Source: Clostridiaceae bacterium
GTDB taxonomy: Bacteria; Bacillota; Clostridia; Oscillospirales; Acutalibacteraceae
DNA: 64,000 nucleotides
Direction: 5' to 3'
Assembly (NCBI GenBank): GCA_016292785.1
Contig: JAEDFL010000002.1
Location: 1 to 64,000 of the forward strand
Positions within the stretch are counted from its first letter, which is position 1. Every line of letters starts with the position of its first letter. Below the pieces are notes generated by a model, which was not told the origin of the DNA, did not search any database, and saw only the letters and a list, made by a program, of their open reading frames with translations. A program made the translations under genes and the position numbers. Below, piece by piece: positions 17,011 to 24,001 of the stretch.

Positions 17011-18867
17011 ATGTCAAAGGTTATAGGTATTGATTTAGGTACAACAAATTCATGCGTAGCGGTTATCGAGGGCGGCGAGCCTGTCGTTATCGCAAATGCA
17101 GAGGGTGCAAGAACAACTCCGTCGGTAGTCGGCTTCGGCAAGAACGGCGAGAGAATGGTTGGCCAGGTCGCAAAGCGTCAGGCTATCACAAATCCCGACA
17201 GAACAGTTTCTTCAATCAAGCGTCAGATGGGTTCCGATTACAAGGTTACAATCGACGACAAGAAGTACACTCCGCAGGAGATTTCCGCAATGATCCTTCA
17301 GAAGCTCAAGACGGATGCAGAAGCATATCTCGGCGAGAAGGTCACAGAGGCTGTTATCACCGTTCCCGCATACTTCACCGACGCACAGCGTCAGGCAACC
17401 AAGGACGCAGGACATATTGCAGGTCTTGAGGTCAAGAGAATTATCAACGAGCCGACAGCCGCTGCTCTTGCATACGGTATTGACAAGGAAGACGATCAGA
17501 AGGTTATGGTTTATGACCTCGGCGGCGGTACGTTCGATGTTTCCATCATTGAGATGGGCGACGGCGTTCAGGAGGTTCTTGCAACCGCAGGTAACAATCA
17601 CCTCGGCGGCGACGACTTCGACCAGAGAGTTATGAACTGGATCATCGAAGAATTCAAGAAGTCAAACGGCATTGATCTTCGCGGCGACAAGATGGCTATG
17701 CAGAGACTCAAGGAAGCCGCAGAAAAGGCAAAGATTGAGCTTTCCGGCGTAACTTCCTCGGATATCAATCTTCCCTACATCACAGTTGACGCAACAGGAC
17801 CGAAGCACCTTGAGCTGACTCTCACAAGAGCAAAGTTCAACGAGCTTACCGCAGATCTTGTTGAGGCTACAATGGGTCCCGTTCGTCAGGCAATGAGCGA
17901 TTCAGGACTTTCAACCTCAGAGATCGACAAGGTTCTCATGGTCGGCGGATCTTCAAGAATTCCTGCCGTTCAGGAGGCTATCAAGAAGTTCATCGGCAAA
18001 GAGCCTTTCAAGGGCATCAACCCCGACGAGTGCGTTGCTATCGGTGCTTCGCTCCAGGCAGGCGTTATGGGCGGCGAGGTCAAGGGACTTCTTCTTCTCG
18101 ACGTTACTCCGCTTTCACTCGGTATCGAGACAATGGGCGGTATCAACACAAAGATTATTGAGAGAAATACGACTATTCCCGTAAAGAAGAGCCAGATTTT
18201 CTCAACCGCAGTTGACAATCAGCCGTCCGTTGAGGTTCACGTTCTTCAGGGTGAGAGAGAGTTTGCAAAGGACAACAAGACTCTCGGCGTATTCCACCTT
18301 GACGGAATTATGCCGGCACGCCGCGGTGTTCCTCAGATCGAGGTTACCTTCGACATCGACGCAAACGGTATCGTACACGTTTCTGCTAAGGATCTCGGCA
18401 CAAACAAGGAGCAGTCGATCTCAATCACTTCTTCCACCAATATGTCAAAGGACGACATTGAAAAGGCCGTTCACGAGGCAGAGCAGTTTGCTCAGGAGGA
18501 TAAGCAGCGCCGTGAAGAGGTTGACACCAGAAACAATGCGGATCAGATGGTTTATCAGTGCGAGAAGCTCCTCTCCGAGGAGGGCGACAAGTTCGATCAG
18601 GCTGATAAGGACGCTCTCACCGCAGAGATCGACGGCTTGAAGGAAGCTCTCAAGGGACAGGATATCAACCTCATCAAGAATAAGCAGGAGGCTCTCCAGA
18701 AGAAGTTCTACGAGGTTTCCGAGAAGATTTATCAGGCGGCTCAGGCGGCACAGGGTGCGGCAGGTCAGCCGGGTCCCGATATGGGCGGCAATCCGGGAGC
18801 AGGCGCTCCGAACGGCGACGGTTTCTATGATGCCGACTATACAGATGTAACGGACGACGACAAATAA
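17011..18867 (+). CDS. dnaK: Chaperone DnaK (Hsp70)
   Basis: A 618-residue Hsp70. The ATPase domain (about 1-365) has IGIDLGTTNSCVAV, VYDLGGGTFDVSI and VGGSSRIPAVQ; the substrate domain (about 375-530) starts with LLLLDVTPLSLGIETMGG, and a Gly/Ala/Pro-rich tail ends in YTDVTDDDK. It binds exposed hydrophobic segments of client proteins in the cytoplasm with DnaJ and GrpE. A strong AGGAGGA site precedes the ATG. Codon use is markedly more biased than in neighbouring genes, as expected for high expression. A hairpin lies between this gene and dnaJ. Confidence 0.98.
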   Translation: MSKVIGIDLGTTNSCVAVIEGGEPVVIANAEGARTTPSVVGFGKNGERMVGQVAKRQAITNPDRTVSSIKRQMGSDYKVTIDDKKYTPQEISAMILQKLKTDAEAYLGEKVTEAVITVPAYFTDAQRQATKDAGHIAGLEVKRIINEPTAAALAYGIDKEDDQKVMVYDLGGGTFDVSIIEMGDGVQEVLATAGNNHLGGDDFDQRVMNWIIEEFKKSNGIDLRGDKMAMQRLKEAAEKAKIELSGVTSSDINLPYITVDATGPKHLELTLTRAKFNELTADLVEATMGPVRQAMSDSGLSTSEIDKVLMVGGSSRIPAVQEAIKKFIGKEPFKGINPDECVAIGASLQAGVMGGEVKGLLLLDVTPLSLGIETMGGINTKIIERNTTIPVKKSQIFSTAVDNQPSVEVHVLQGEREFAKDNKTLGVFHLDGIMPARRGVPQIEVTFDIDANGIVHVSAKDLGTNKEQSISITSSTNMSKDDIEKAVHEAEQFAQEDKQRREEVDTRNNADQMVYQCEKLLSEEGDKFDQADKDALTAEIDGLKEALKGQDINLIKNKQEALQKKFYEVSEKIYQAAQAAQGAAGQPGPDMGGNPGAGAPNGDGFYDADYTDVTDDDK

Positions 18868-18887
18868 TCGTCAGACAAAATAACAGC

Positions 18888-18914
18888 GGGCACGCCGCAT
18901 TTGCGGCGTTGCCC
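18888..18914 (+). other. Hairpin between dnaK and dnaJ
   Basis: GGGCA-CGCCGC, a four-base loop, then GCGGCG-TTGCCC makes a stable GC-rich stem. No strong T tract follows, so it is more likely a partial terminator or an mRNA-processing/stability element that sets the dnaK:dnaJ ratio than a full stop. Confidence 0.6.
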
Positions 18915-18940
18915 TATTTCAAAGTCAGGGGCTTTTATTT

Positions 18941-20089
18941 ATGGCTGATAAAAGAGATTACTACGAGGTGCTGGGCATTGATAAAAATGCAAGTGCCGAT
19001 GAAATTAAAAAGGCTTACCGAAAGAAAGCCAAGCAGTACCATCCCGACCTGAACCCCGGCGATAAGGAGGCCGAGGCTAAGTTCAAGGAGGCTAACGAAG
19101 CCTACGAGGTGCTCAGCGACGATCAGAAAAAGGCTCGCTACGACCAATTCGGTCACGCAGGCGTTGATCCGAACTTCGGCGCAGGCGGCGGTGGCTTCAA
19201 CGGCGGATTCGGCGATGATTTTGATCTCGGCGATATCTTTTCGAGCTTTTTCGGAGGCGGCGCAGGCGGCTTCGGCGGCGGCAGACGAGCCAATCCCAAC
19301 GGACCGAGACGGGGCGAGGATCTTCAGTCCAGCGTCACGATTTCGTTTGAAGAAGCGGCAAAGGGCTGTAAACGTAAGGTGAACATAAACCGCATTGAAG
19401 TCTGCCCCGATTGTCACGGAAGCGGTGCGGCCGCAGGTACATCACCGACCACCTGTCCCGAATGTCACGGCACAGGTCAGGTCACGGATCAGCAGAGAAC
19501 TCCGTTCGGAGTTATCCAGACTCAGAGAGCCTGCTCAAGGTGCGGCGGCAAGGGCAAGATTATAGAAACCCCGTGCTCAAAGTGCCGGGGCAGAGGCCGT
19601 GTGACGAAGCAGAGTACGCTGGAAGTCAATGTTCCGGCAGGTATTGATGACCGTCAGATACTCAACGTAAGGGGAGAGGGCAACAAGGGACTCAACGGAG
19701 GCCCGGCAGGCGATCTTCACGTTGTTGTAAACGTACGTCCTCATCCGTTCTTTGAGCGTGACGGCTTCGACGTCTGGTGCGAGGTTCACGTTAATATTGT
19801 TCAGGCAACCCTGGGAGATACGCTCATGGTTCCGACTCTTGACGGAAAGGTTCGCTACGACATACCCGAGGGTACTCAGCCCGGCTCGGTATTCCGACTC
19901 AAGGGCAAGGGTATTCAGAATATCCGAAGCAAGGCGAGGGGAGATCAGCTTGTCAGAATTATAGTTGACATTCCCACAAAGCTTGACGCAGAACAGCGTG
20001 AAACGCTTCTGAAATTCAATTCGCTTATGGGCGGCTCAGCGCCGACAGGTGAGGAGAAAAAAGGCTTCTTCGGCAAAAAACGCAAATAA
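18941..20089 (+). CDS. dnaJ: Chaperone DnaJ (Hsp40)
   Basis: A 382-residue type I J-protein. The J domain (1-70) contains YHPDLNPGDKEAE with the HPD triad that stimulates DnaK ATPase. A Gly/Phe-rich region follows (about 75-125), then the zinc-finger region with four CxxCxGxG repeats (CPDCHGSG, CPECHGTG, CSRCGGKG, CSKCRGRG) and the C-terminal client-binding domains. All key residues are present. It ends the heat-shock operon and is followed by a strong terminator. Confidence 0.98.
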   Translation: MADKRDYYEVLGIDKNASADEIKKAYRKKAKQYHPDLNPGDKEAEAKFKEANEAYEVLSDDQKKARYDQFGHAGVDPNFGAGGGGFNGGFGDDFDLGDIFSSFFGGGAGGFGGGRRANPNGPRRGEDLQSSVTISFEEAAKGCKRKVNINRIEVCPDCHGSGAAAGTSPTTCPECHGTGQVTDQQRTPFGVIQTQRACSRCGGKGKIIETPCSKCRGRGRVTKQSTLEVNVPAGIDDRQILNVRGEGNKGLNGGPAGDLHVVVNVRPHPFFERDGFDVWCEVHVNIVQATLGDTLMVPTLDGKVRYDIPEGTQPGSVFRLKGKGIQNIRSKARGDQLVRIIVDIPTKLDAEQRETLLKFNSLMGGSAPTGEEKKGFFGKKRK

Positions 20090-20097
20090 AAAATTTC

Positions 20098-20139
20098 GGA
20101 CTGTTGTATTCGGTTGATCCGTTTACAACAGTCCTTTTT
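20098..20139 (+). terminator. Intrinsic terminator after dnaJ
   Basis: GGACTGTTGTA, a 14-nt loop, TACAACAGTCC and five T residues: an 11-bp perfect stem and T tract 8 bp after the dnaJ stop. Confidence 0.9.
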
Positions 20140-20203
20140 CATATCAGCTATTTGTCAATAGTGAGGTGATAATAAAAAATGATAAGTAACAGAGGGATTA
20201 TTT

Positions 20204-20329
20204 ATGAAAAAAATAATTGCAATTATTGCTGCGGTGACAGCGATCGTTATTGCCGGATTTTTGGTTGCAGAAAACAGCTATTCAAAAGAAAAATTCAAAT
20301 TGACTGAAAAAATAAGCAGAACATATTGA
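20204..20329 (+). CDS. Small single-pass membrane peptide, 41 aa
   Basis: ATG at 20204 opens a 41-residue frame beginning MKKIIAIIAAVTAIVIAGF, a lysine-led hydrophobic helix, then a polar Lys-rich tail ending ISRTY. AGAGGGA lies at a workable distance upstream. Its stop codon overlaps the -35 box of the arsR promoter. It could be a real small membrane protein or a signal-peptide remnant. No function can be assigned. Confidence 0.4.
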   Translation: MKKIIAIIAAVTAIVIAGFLVAENSYSKEKFKLTEKISRTY

Positions 20330-20354
20330 CAAACATCTATATGACAGGTATAAT
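20326..20354 (+). promoter_or_regulatory. Promoter of the arsR-permease operon
   Basis: TTGACA (20326-20331), a 17-bp spacer and TATAAT (20349-20354) match the sigma-A consensus exactly, 25 bp before the ArsR start. The ArsR-family protein probably binds in this region, but I see no clear perfect dyad. Confidence 0.85.
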
Positions 20355-20378
20355 GTAAATAAACAGGGGGTGGACGGT

Positions 20379-20693
20379 ATGGAATGTGACGATAAAAAAA
20401 TTGCAGCGGTGTTCAAAGCGTTTTGTGATGAAAACAGAATTCGTATTCTGCGGCTTTTGCTCAGCGGAGAAAAATGCGCCTGTAAGCTGCTGGAGGAATT
20501 GAGTATCAGTCAGCCAACCTTGTCCCACCATATGAAAATTCTCTGCGATTCGGGAGTCGTTGTCGGCAGGAAAGAGGGGAAATGGATGCACTATTCTATC
20601 TCCTCAGAGGGAGCGGAGGATGCCGGAAAGTATCTGCATGAGCTGACGAATGTGACTTGCGCCGACAGTTTAAAGTCGTGCTGTGAACAGTAG
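20379..20693 (+). CDS. ArsR/SmtB-family metal(loid)-responsive repressor
   Basis: A 104-residue winged-helix regulator. EKCACKLLEELSISQPTLSHHMKIL contains the ArsR-type CxC in the DNA-binding helix region, where As(III)-type ligands bind, followed by the recognition helix and the beta wing (GRKEGKWMHYSIS). Further Cys near the C-terminus (TCADSLKSCCEQ) may add to metal sensing. The frame opens from a GTG at 20370, but AGGGGG lies 8 nt before the ATG at 20379, so that start is chosen. It precedes a COG0701 permease and a Cys-rich thioredoxin-like protein, and presumably controls all three. Confidence 0.9.
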   Translation: MECDDKKIAAVFKAFCDENRIRILRLLLSGEKCACKLLEELSISQPTLSHHMKILCDSGVVVGRKEGKWMHYSISSEGAEDAGKYLHELTNVTCADSLKSCCEQ

Positions 20694-20771
20694 TTAACTT
20701 TCACGCACGGCTTGATTTAAGACATAAACATTGATATATTTCAATTTAACGATATGATGAGGTGATTGAAT

Positions 20772-21785
20772 GTGGAACCGGTAAAAAACGCATGGGATTT
20801 TTTTCAGAATGAAATCCTCGGTATGCACTGGCTGAACAGAATTGTTGAAACGCTTCTGAACGCCTGCGGTCTGGACACGACGGGAAGGATAGGCGGCAGT
20901 ATTAAGTTTTTTATCTATGATACCGTTAAAATAATGGTCCTTTTGGGCGTTTTGATTTTGATTATTTCGTATATTCAAAGCTACTTTCCGCCGGAGAGGA
21001 CGAAAAAAATACTTGGCAGATTTCACGGCATATGGGCAAATATTCTTGCCGCCCTGCTCGGCACGGTAACTCCTTTCTGCTCCTGTTCGTCCATTCCGCT
21101 TTTCATCGGTTTTACAAGTGCCGGACTACCGCTTGGAGTTACTTTCTCTTTCCTGATTTCTTCTCCGATGGTTGACCTCGGAAGTCTTGTACTGCTGATG
21201 AGCATTTTCGGTTGGAGAGTCGCGGTAGTATATGTAATACTCGGTCTTGTCATTGCCGTTGCGGGCGGTACGCTGATCGAAAAACTTCACCTTGAAAATC
21301 AGGTGGAAGAATTTATACGAAACGGACGATCCATTGATGTTCCGCAGGAGAAACTGAATTTCAAAGACCGATTGAAATATGCGTGGGAACAGGTTGTTGC
21401 CACCGCCAAAAAGGTTGCTCCTTATGTTTTGATCGGTGTAGGTATCGGAGCGATTATTCATAACTGGATTCCCGAAGAATTTATCGTAAAAGTTCTCGGC
21501 GACAACAATCCTTTCGGTGTAATCCTTGCGACAATCGCAGGTGTTCCGATGTACGCCGACATTTTCGGCACAATACCGATTGCCGAGGCTCTGCTTGCAA
21601 AGGGCGCATTGCTCGGCGTAGTGCTGTCCTTTATGATGGCGGTTACAACGCTTTCTCTGCCGTCAATGATTATGCTTCGCAAAGCGGTAAAACCGAAACT
21701 GCTGGGAATATTTATTGCTATTTGCACAGCCGGAATAATAATTGTTGGATACTCTTTTAACCTTATCCAACCGTTTATTATATAA
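20772..21785 (+). CDS. Predicted permease, COG0701/ArsP type
   Basis: About 337 residues with eight or more predicted membrane helices. The block TPFCSCSSIPLFIGF with following SAGLPLGVTFSFLISSPMVD is the hallmark of COG0701 (DUF318) permeases; the paired Cys of FCSCSS bind trivalent organoarsenicals in ArsP-type members. A second signature, IAGVPMYADIFGTIPIAEAL, occurs in the C-terminal half. The frame opens at a TTG (20766) but GAGGTG is better spaced for the GTG at 20772. The context, ArsR upstream and a Cys-rich thioredoxin downstream, fits export of a toxic metalloid or organometal. The precise substrate is an inference. Confidence 0.87.
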   Translation: MEPVKNAWDFFQNEILGMHWLNRIVETLLNACGLDTTGRIGGSIKFFIYDTVKIMVLLGVLILIISYIQSYFPPERTKKILGRFHGIWANILAALLGTVTPFCSCSSIPLFIGFTSAGLPLGVTFSFLISSPMVDLGSLVLLMSIFGWRVAVVYVILGLVIAVAGGTLIEKLHLENQVEEFIRNGRSIDVPQEKLNFKDRLKYAWEQVVATAKKVAPYVLIGVGIGAIIHNWIPEEFIVKVLGDNNPFGVILATIAGVPMYADIFGTIPIAEALLAKGALLGVVLSFMMAVTTLSLPSMIMLRKAVKPKLLGIFIAICTAGIIIVGYSFNLIQPFII

Positions 21786-21804
21786 ATTATTGGAGGTAGT
21801 TGTT

Positions 21805-22179
21805 ATGGCTCTGTTTAATTTCGGTAAGAAAAAGAAAGAAGAAAAGAAAACAACGGATTGCGCTTGCGCCTGCGGATGCTCTGCAAGTGAGGTCGGCAAT
21901 ATTTCAAATGATTGTTGTCCAGAAGCGAAAGAGGGTATTTGCTGTATAAAGGTTTTGGGCGCAGGGTGCAAATCCTGTCACGAGCAATATGAAAATGCCA
22001 AAGAAGCCGTAAAAGCGATGGGATTGTCGGTGGAAGTGGAATATATCACCGATATGCAAAAGGTTATGGCATACGGAGTTATGAGTATGCCTGCCCTTGT
22101 GGTCAACGAAAAGGTTGTTTCAATGGGCAAGGTACTGAAACCGTCCGAGGTGGAGAAACTGCTCAGACAGTCGAATTAA
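21805..22179 (+). CDS. Thioredoxin-like protein with Cys-rich N-terminus
   Basis: A 124-residue protein. Residues about 46-122 form a small thioredoxin fold of the TM0996/MTH895 type with active site GAGCKSC (Cys55, Cys58) and MSMPALVVN (cis-Pro). Ahead of it lies an extension with Lys-rich FGKKKKEEKK and a cluster of Cys (DCACACGCS, then CC at 37-38 and 46-47), ten Cys in the first 58 residues, which probably binds metal. The start is ATG 21805 with GGAGGT upstream. Similar proteins often accompany COG0701 permeases and may pass a reduced thiol-bound metalloid to the transporter. That role is inferred from the operon. Confidence 0.85.
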   Translation: MALFNFGKKKKEEKKTTDCACACGCSASEVGNISNDCCPEAKEGICCIKVLGAGCKSCHEQYENAKEAVKAMGLSVEVEYITDMQKVMAYGVMSMPALVVNEKVVSMGKVLKPSEVEKLLRQSN

Positions 22180-22185
22180 AAATAC

Positions 22186-22221
22186 AAAAGCGCAGCGACC
22201 TTTGCGGTTACTGCGCTTTTT
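22186..22221. terminator. Bidirectional terminator
   Basis: AAAAGCGCAG-CGACC, TTTG, GGTTA-CTGCGCTTTTT: a stem with A and T tracts on both sides between the convergent thioredoxin-like and amidase genes. Confidence 0.88.
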
Positions 22222-22234
22222 GAATGATTATTAT

Positions 22235-23047
22235 TTACTTTGTGAGCAGTACACGGCAAGCCTTGAGCGTCTGAGCACCTGCAAGACCGTCAACGGTGAT
22301 GCCTGCGGCCTTCTGCACCTGCTTTGTTGCGGTGGTTGTACCTGTGCCGAATTTATTGTTGTCGTCAACTCCCTGCGTGATGATCTTCTTTGCCTTGAGA
22401 GCTATAAGCATCTGTTTATATGCGTAAACAGCAACACCCTTGTCTCCCTCTTTCATGTATCCGCCGATGTCGGGGGCTTCTATTTTTGAGGTTGTATTTG
22501 TCGATGTTGTCGGCTTCGATGAAGCGGATTTATAGGCAACTCCGAAATGCTTGCAAATACCCTGTGCGATCTTCTCGCCGATCGCCGTTGTGTTCTCGAT
22601 GATCCACTTTGCAATTGACGGTACATCGTGGAAATCGACCTCAACATATGCTGTCGGTGCGTTGGGTGTATTGACTTCAAGCAAGCCGTTATTTGCGCTG
22701 ACGCTTTCACTTGTGCCGGGAGTGAACGGAGCAAGAACGGCATAGATCGCTTTTGCGGCGTTGTAGCCCTTTGCGCTTCCGTCATAGTAATAAATCCTTG
22801 TGCCTGACGTCTTGCCGTTGTATGCGTTGGTATGGATCGGAACGTGCAGGTCAGCACCCCACTTGTCCGATTCAGCGCACCTGTTCACAAGAGAATTATC
22901 AGAGGGCATCTTTACTGATATTCCGCATCTCTCAAGTGCAGACTTACAGGCGTTTGCAATTTTGATACACTGCACCGCTTCTGTCGTGTTGCCGTATGCG
23001 TATGCGTTGTCATACTGACAGCTCGGAGATAAATAAACCTTACTCAT
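22235..23047 (-). CDS. Phage-type N-acetylmuramoyl-L-alanine amidase endolysin
   Basis: About 270 residues. Residues 1-170 form an Amidase_3-type zinc amidase, with HVPIHTNAYNG and TAYVEVDFHDVPS carrying the usual His and Glu; the position of the first metal His reads SPSCQYDN, a variation I recall from clostridial phage amidases. A Ser/Thr linker (about 175-200) leads to a C-terminal peptidoglycan-binding module (VYAYKQMLIALKAKKIITQG, VDGLAGAQTLKACRVLL) that is also found in the GH25 lysozyme near 62.3 kb. The ATG at 23047 overlaps the holin stop codon. It cuts peptide stems from glycan strands. With holin and two small membrane proteins it makes an orphan lysis cassette. Confidence 0.9.
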   Translation of the reverse strand: MSKVYLSPSCQYDNAYAYGNTTEAVQCIKIANACKSALERCGISVKMPSDNSLVNRCAESDKWGADLHVPIHTNAYNGKTSGTRIYYYDGSAKGYNAAKAIYAVLAPFTPGTSESVSANNGLLEVNTPNAPTAYVEVDFHDVPSIAKWIIENTTAIGEKIAQGICKHFGVAYKSASSKPTTSTNTTSKIEAPDIGGYMKEGDKGVAVYAYKQMLIALKAKKIITQGVDDNNKFGTGTTTATKQVQKAAGITVDGLAGAQTLKACRVLLTK

Positions 23048-23297
23048 TATCAGCACCCCCATTCAGAATGTTGTCCGCTTCCTGCGCTTTTTGGGTGAAG
23101 CTGTTGTTTTTCCACCATGCCCAGACAGAACTAATCGCAGTAACAGCGTATGTAGCATACTCTGTCCACTGATCAATATCGACCGCTTCCGTTCTTTTAC
23201 CAAGAATAACTAAAAGCTGACCGATTAGTGCAATAGCAAGAACTATTGTTCTTACCCAAGTTTGATTTGTTACCCCTTTAAGATTAATATTCTTCAT
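23040..23297 (-). CDS. Phage holin (phi LC3-like)
   Basis: An 85-residue holin. RTIVLAIALIGQLLVILGK and YATYAVTAISSVWAWWKNNSF give two membrane helices, and the order matches small phi LC3-type phage holins that let endolysin cross the membrane. It is very similar to the holin at 63102-63362: both start MK(N/K)IN(L/I)KGV and share WWKNNSF and QxAD. AAGGAGG precedes the ATG. Its last codons overlap the amidase start, a coupling typical of lysis genes. Confidence 0.88.
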   Translation of the reverse strand: MKNINLKGVTNQTWVRTIVLAIALIGQLLVILGKRTEAVDIDQWTEYATYAVTAISSVWAWWKNNSFTQKAQEADNILNGGADNE

Positions 23298-23309
23298 CTT
23301 GATTCCTCC

Positions 23310-23564
23310 TTAACTGTTAATGTGTTTTTCTAAGTCGCTGATGCGGTGATCTGCGACCTTTGCTTTTTCTTCAAGGACGGGAACACGCCGTGCAAAGTTG
23401 TTGTGTTCCCTGACTTCTCTCGTCAGCTCCTCGATCTTTTCATCGGTCACAGCCTGAGCTTTTTCAAGGCTGTGCGACATTTTTGCGTTCGACACCAGAT
23501 TGGATATCACAACGCCTGCGAGAGATAAAATACCTGTTATGAGTGCCGCTATAATCGCTTCCAT
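23310..23564 (-). CDS. Membrane-anchored coiled-coil phage lysis protein
   Basis: An 84-residue protein with one N-terminal helix (IIAALITGILSLAGVVISNLV) and a long heptad-rich segment (about 35-82: EKAQAVTDEKIEELTREV, VLEEKAKVADHRISDLEKHI). XhlA-like and related phage proteins upstream of holins have this architecture. The ATG at 23564 has GAGGTG nearby and follows the stop of the upstream 40-aa gene by 8 bp. Probably part of the lysis cassette; its exact role is unknown. Confidence 0.7.
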   Translation of the reverse strand: MEAIIAALITGILSLAGVVISNLVSNAKMSHSLEKAQAVTDEKIEELTREVREHNNFARRVPVLEEKAKVADHRISDLEKHINS

Positions 23565-23572
23565 GTGACACC

Positions 23573-23695
23573 TCATATCATGCCGAAAATCCCGGCAAGC
23601 TTGATGATAACCGCAAAAATCGGAAGCACAACGTTGAATACGACCGCCGAGCCTGCGATATAGATAAAGGTGTCAATAATATTGTTTTTGCCCAT
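23573..23695 (-). CDS. 40-aa membrane peptide leading lysis cassette
   Basis: GGAGGAATCGAA-ATG opens a 40-residue frame MGKNNIIDTFIYIAGSA... with a hydrophobic core (VVFNVVLPIFAVIIKLAGIF) and ends 8 bp before the coiled-coil gene. The ribosome site is excellent and spacing to the next gene is operon-like. It is probably a small phage-derived membrane protein, possibly an antiholin or pinholin; this is a guess from position. Confidence 0.65.
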   Translation of the reverse strand: MGKNNIIDTFIYIAGSAVVFNVVLPIFAVIIKLAGIFGMI

Positions 23696-24001
23696 TTCGA
23701 TTCCTCCGTTAATCATATAGCCTCTCTGTGATTATTATAAATTCGGTTTCAGGCTTGTTAGCTTTCTCGGCTTTCGTCGGCTTAAATATAGCTTTTTCGA
23801 CGTTCGTATTCTAAATCCGCTGTTTGTTTTGCATAATCTCAGGGACGACGATTTGGTGATTATGTAGAAAAAATATTTACGGTTGAAAACCCCGATACCA
23901 ATGCATTATACTGTTAGAAAACCCGGCAAACAGGCGGATTGTTCAGTTTTCTTGCGAGCCTGTTTGGACGGCGGTTGTTTAAATGATCCGAGGTAAAGAA
24001 T
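23696..24001. other. Divergent intergenic region, 306 bp
   Basis: This gap separates the lysis cassette (minus) from GH42 (plus). I find no convincing ORF. A minus-strand TATAAT lies about 50 bp before the 40-aa gene without a good -35. On the GH42 side a 9-bp inverted repeat CAAACAGGC (23927-23935) / GCCTGTTTG (23958-23966) precedes the gene by 36 bp and may be an operator. No tRNA or att-like duplication was seen. Confidence 0.5.

Noticed and set aside
22186..23695. Prophage
   Set aside because: Apart from lysis genes there is no integrase, terminase, capsid or tail gene in the window, and no att-like repeats were seen.
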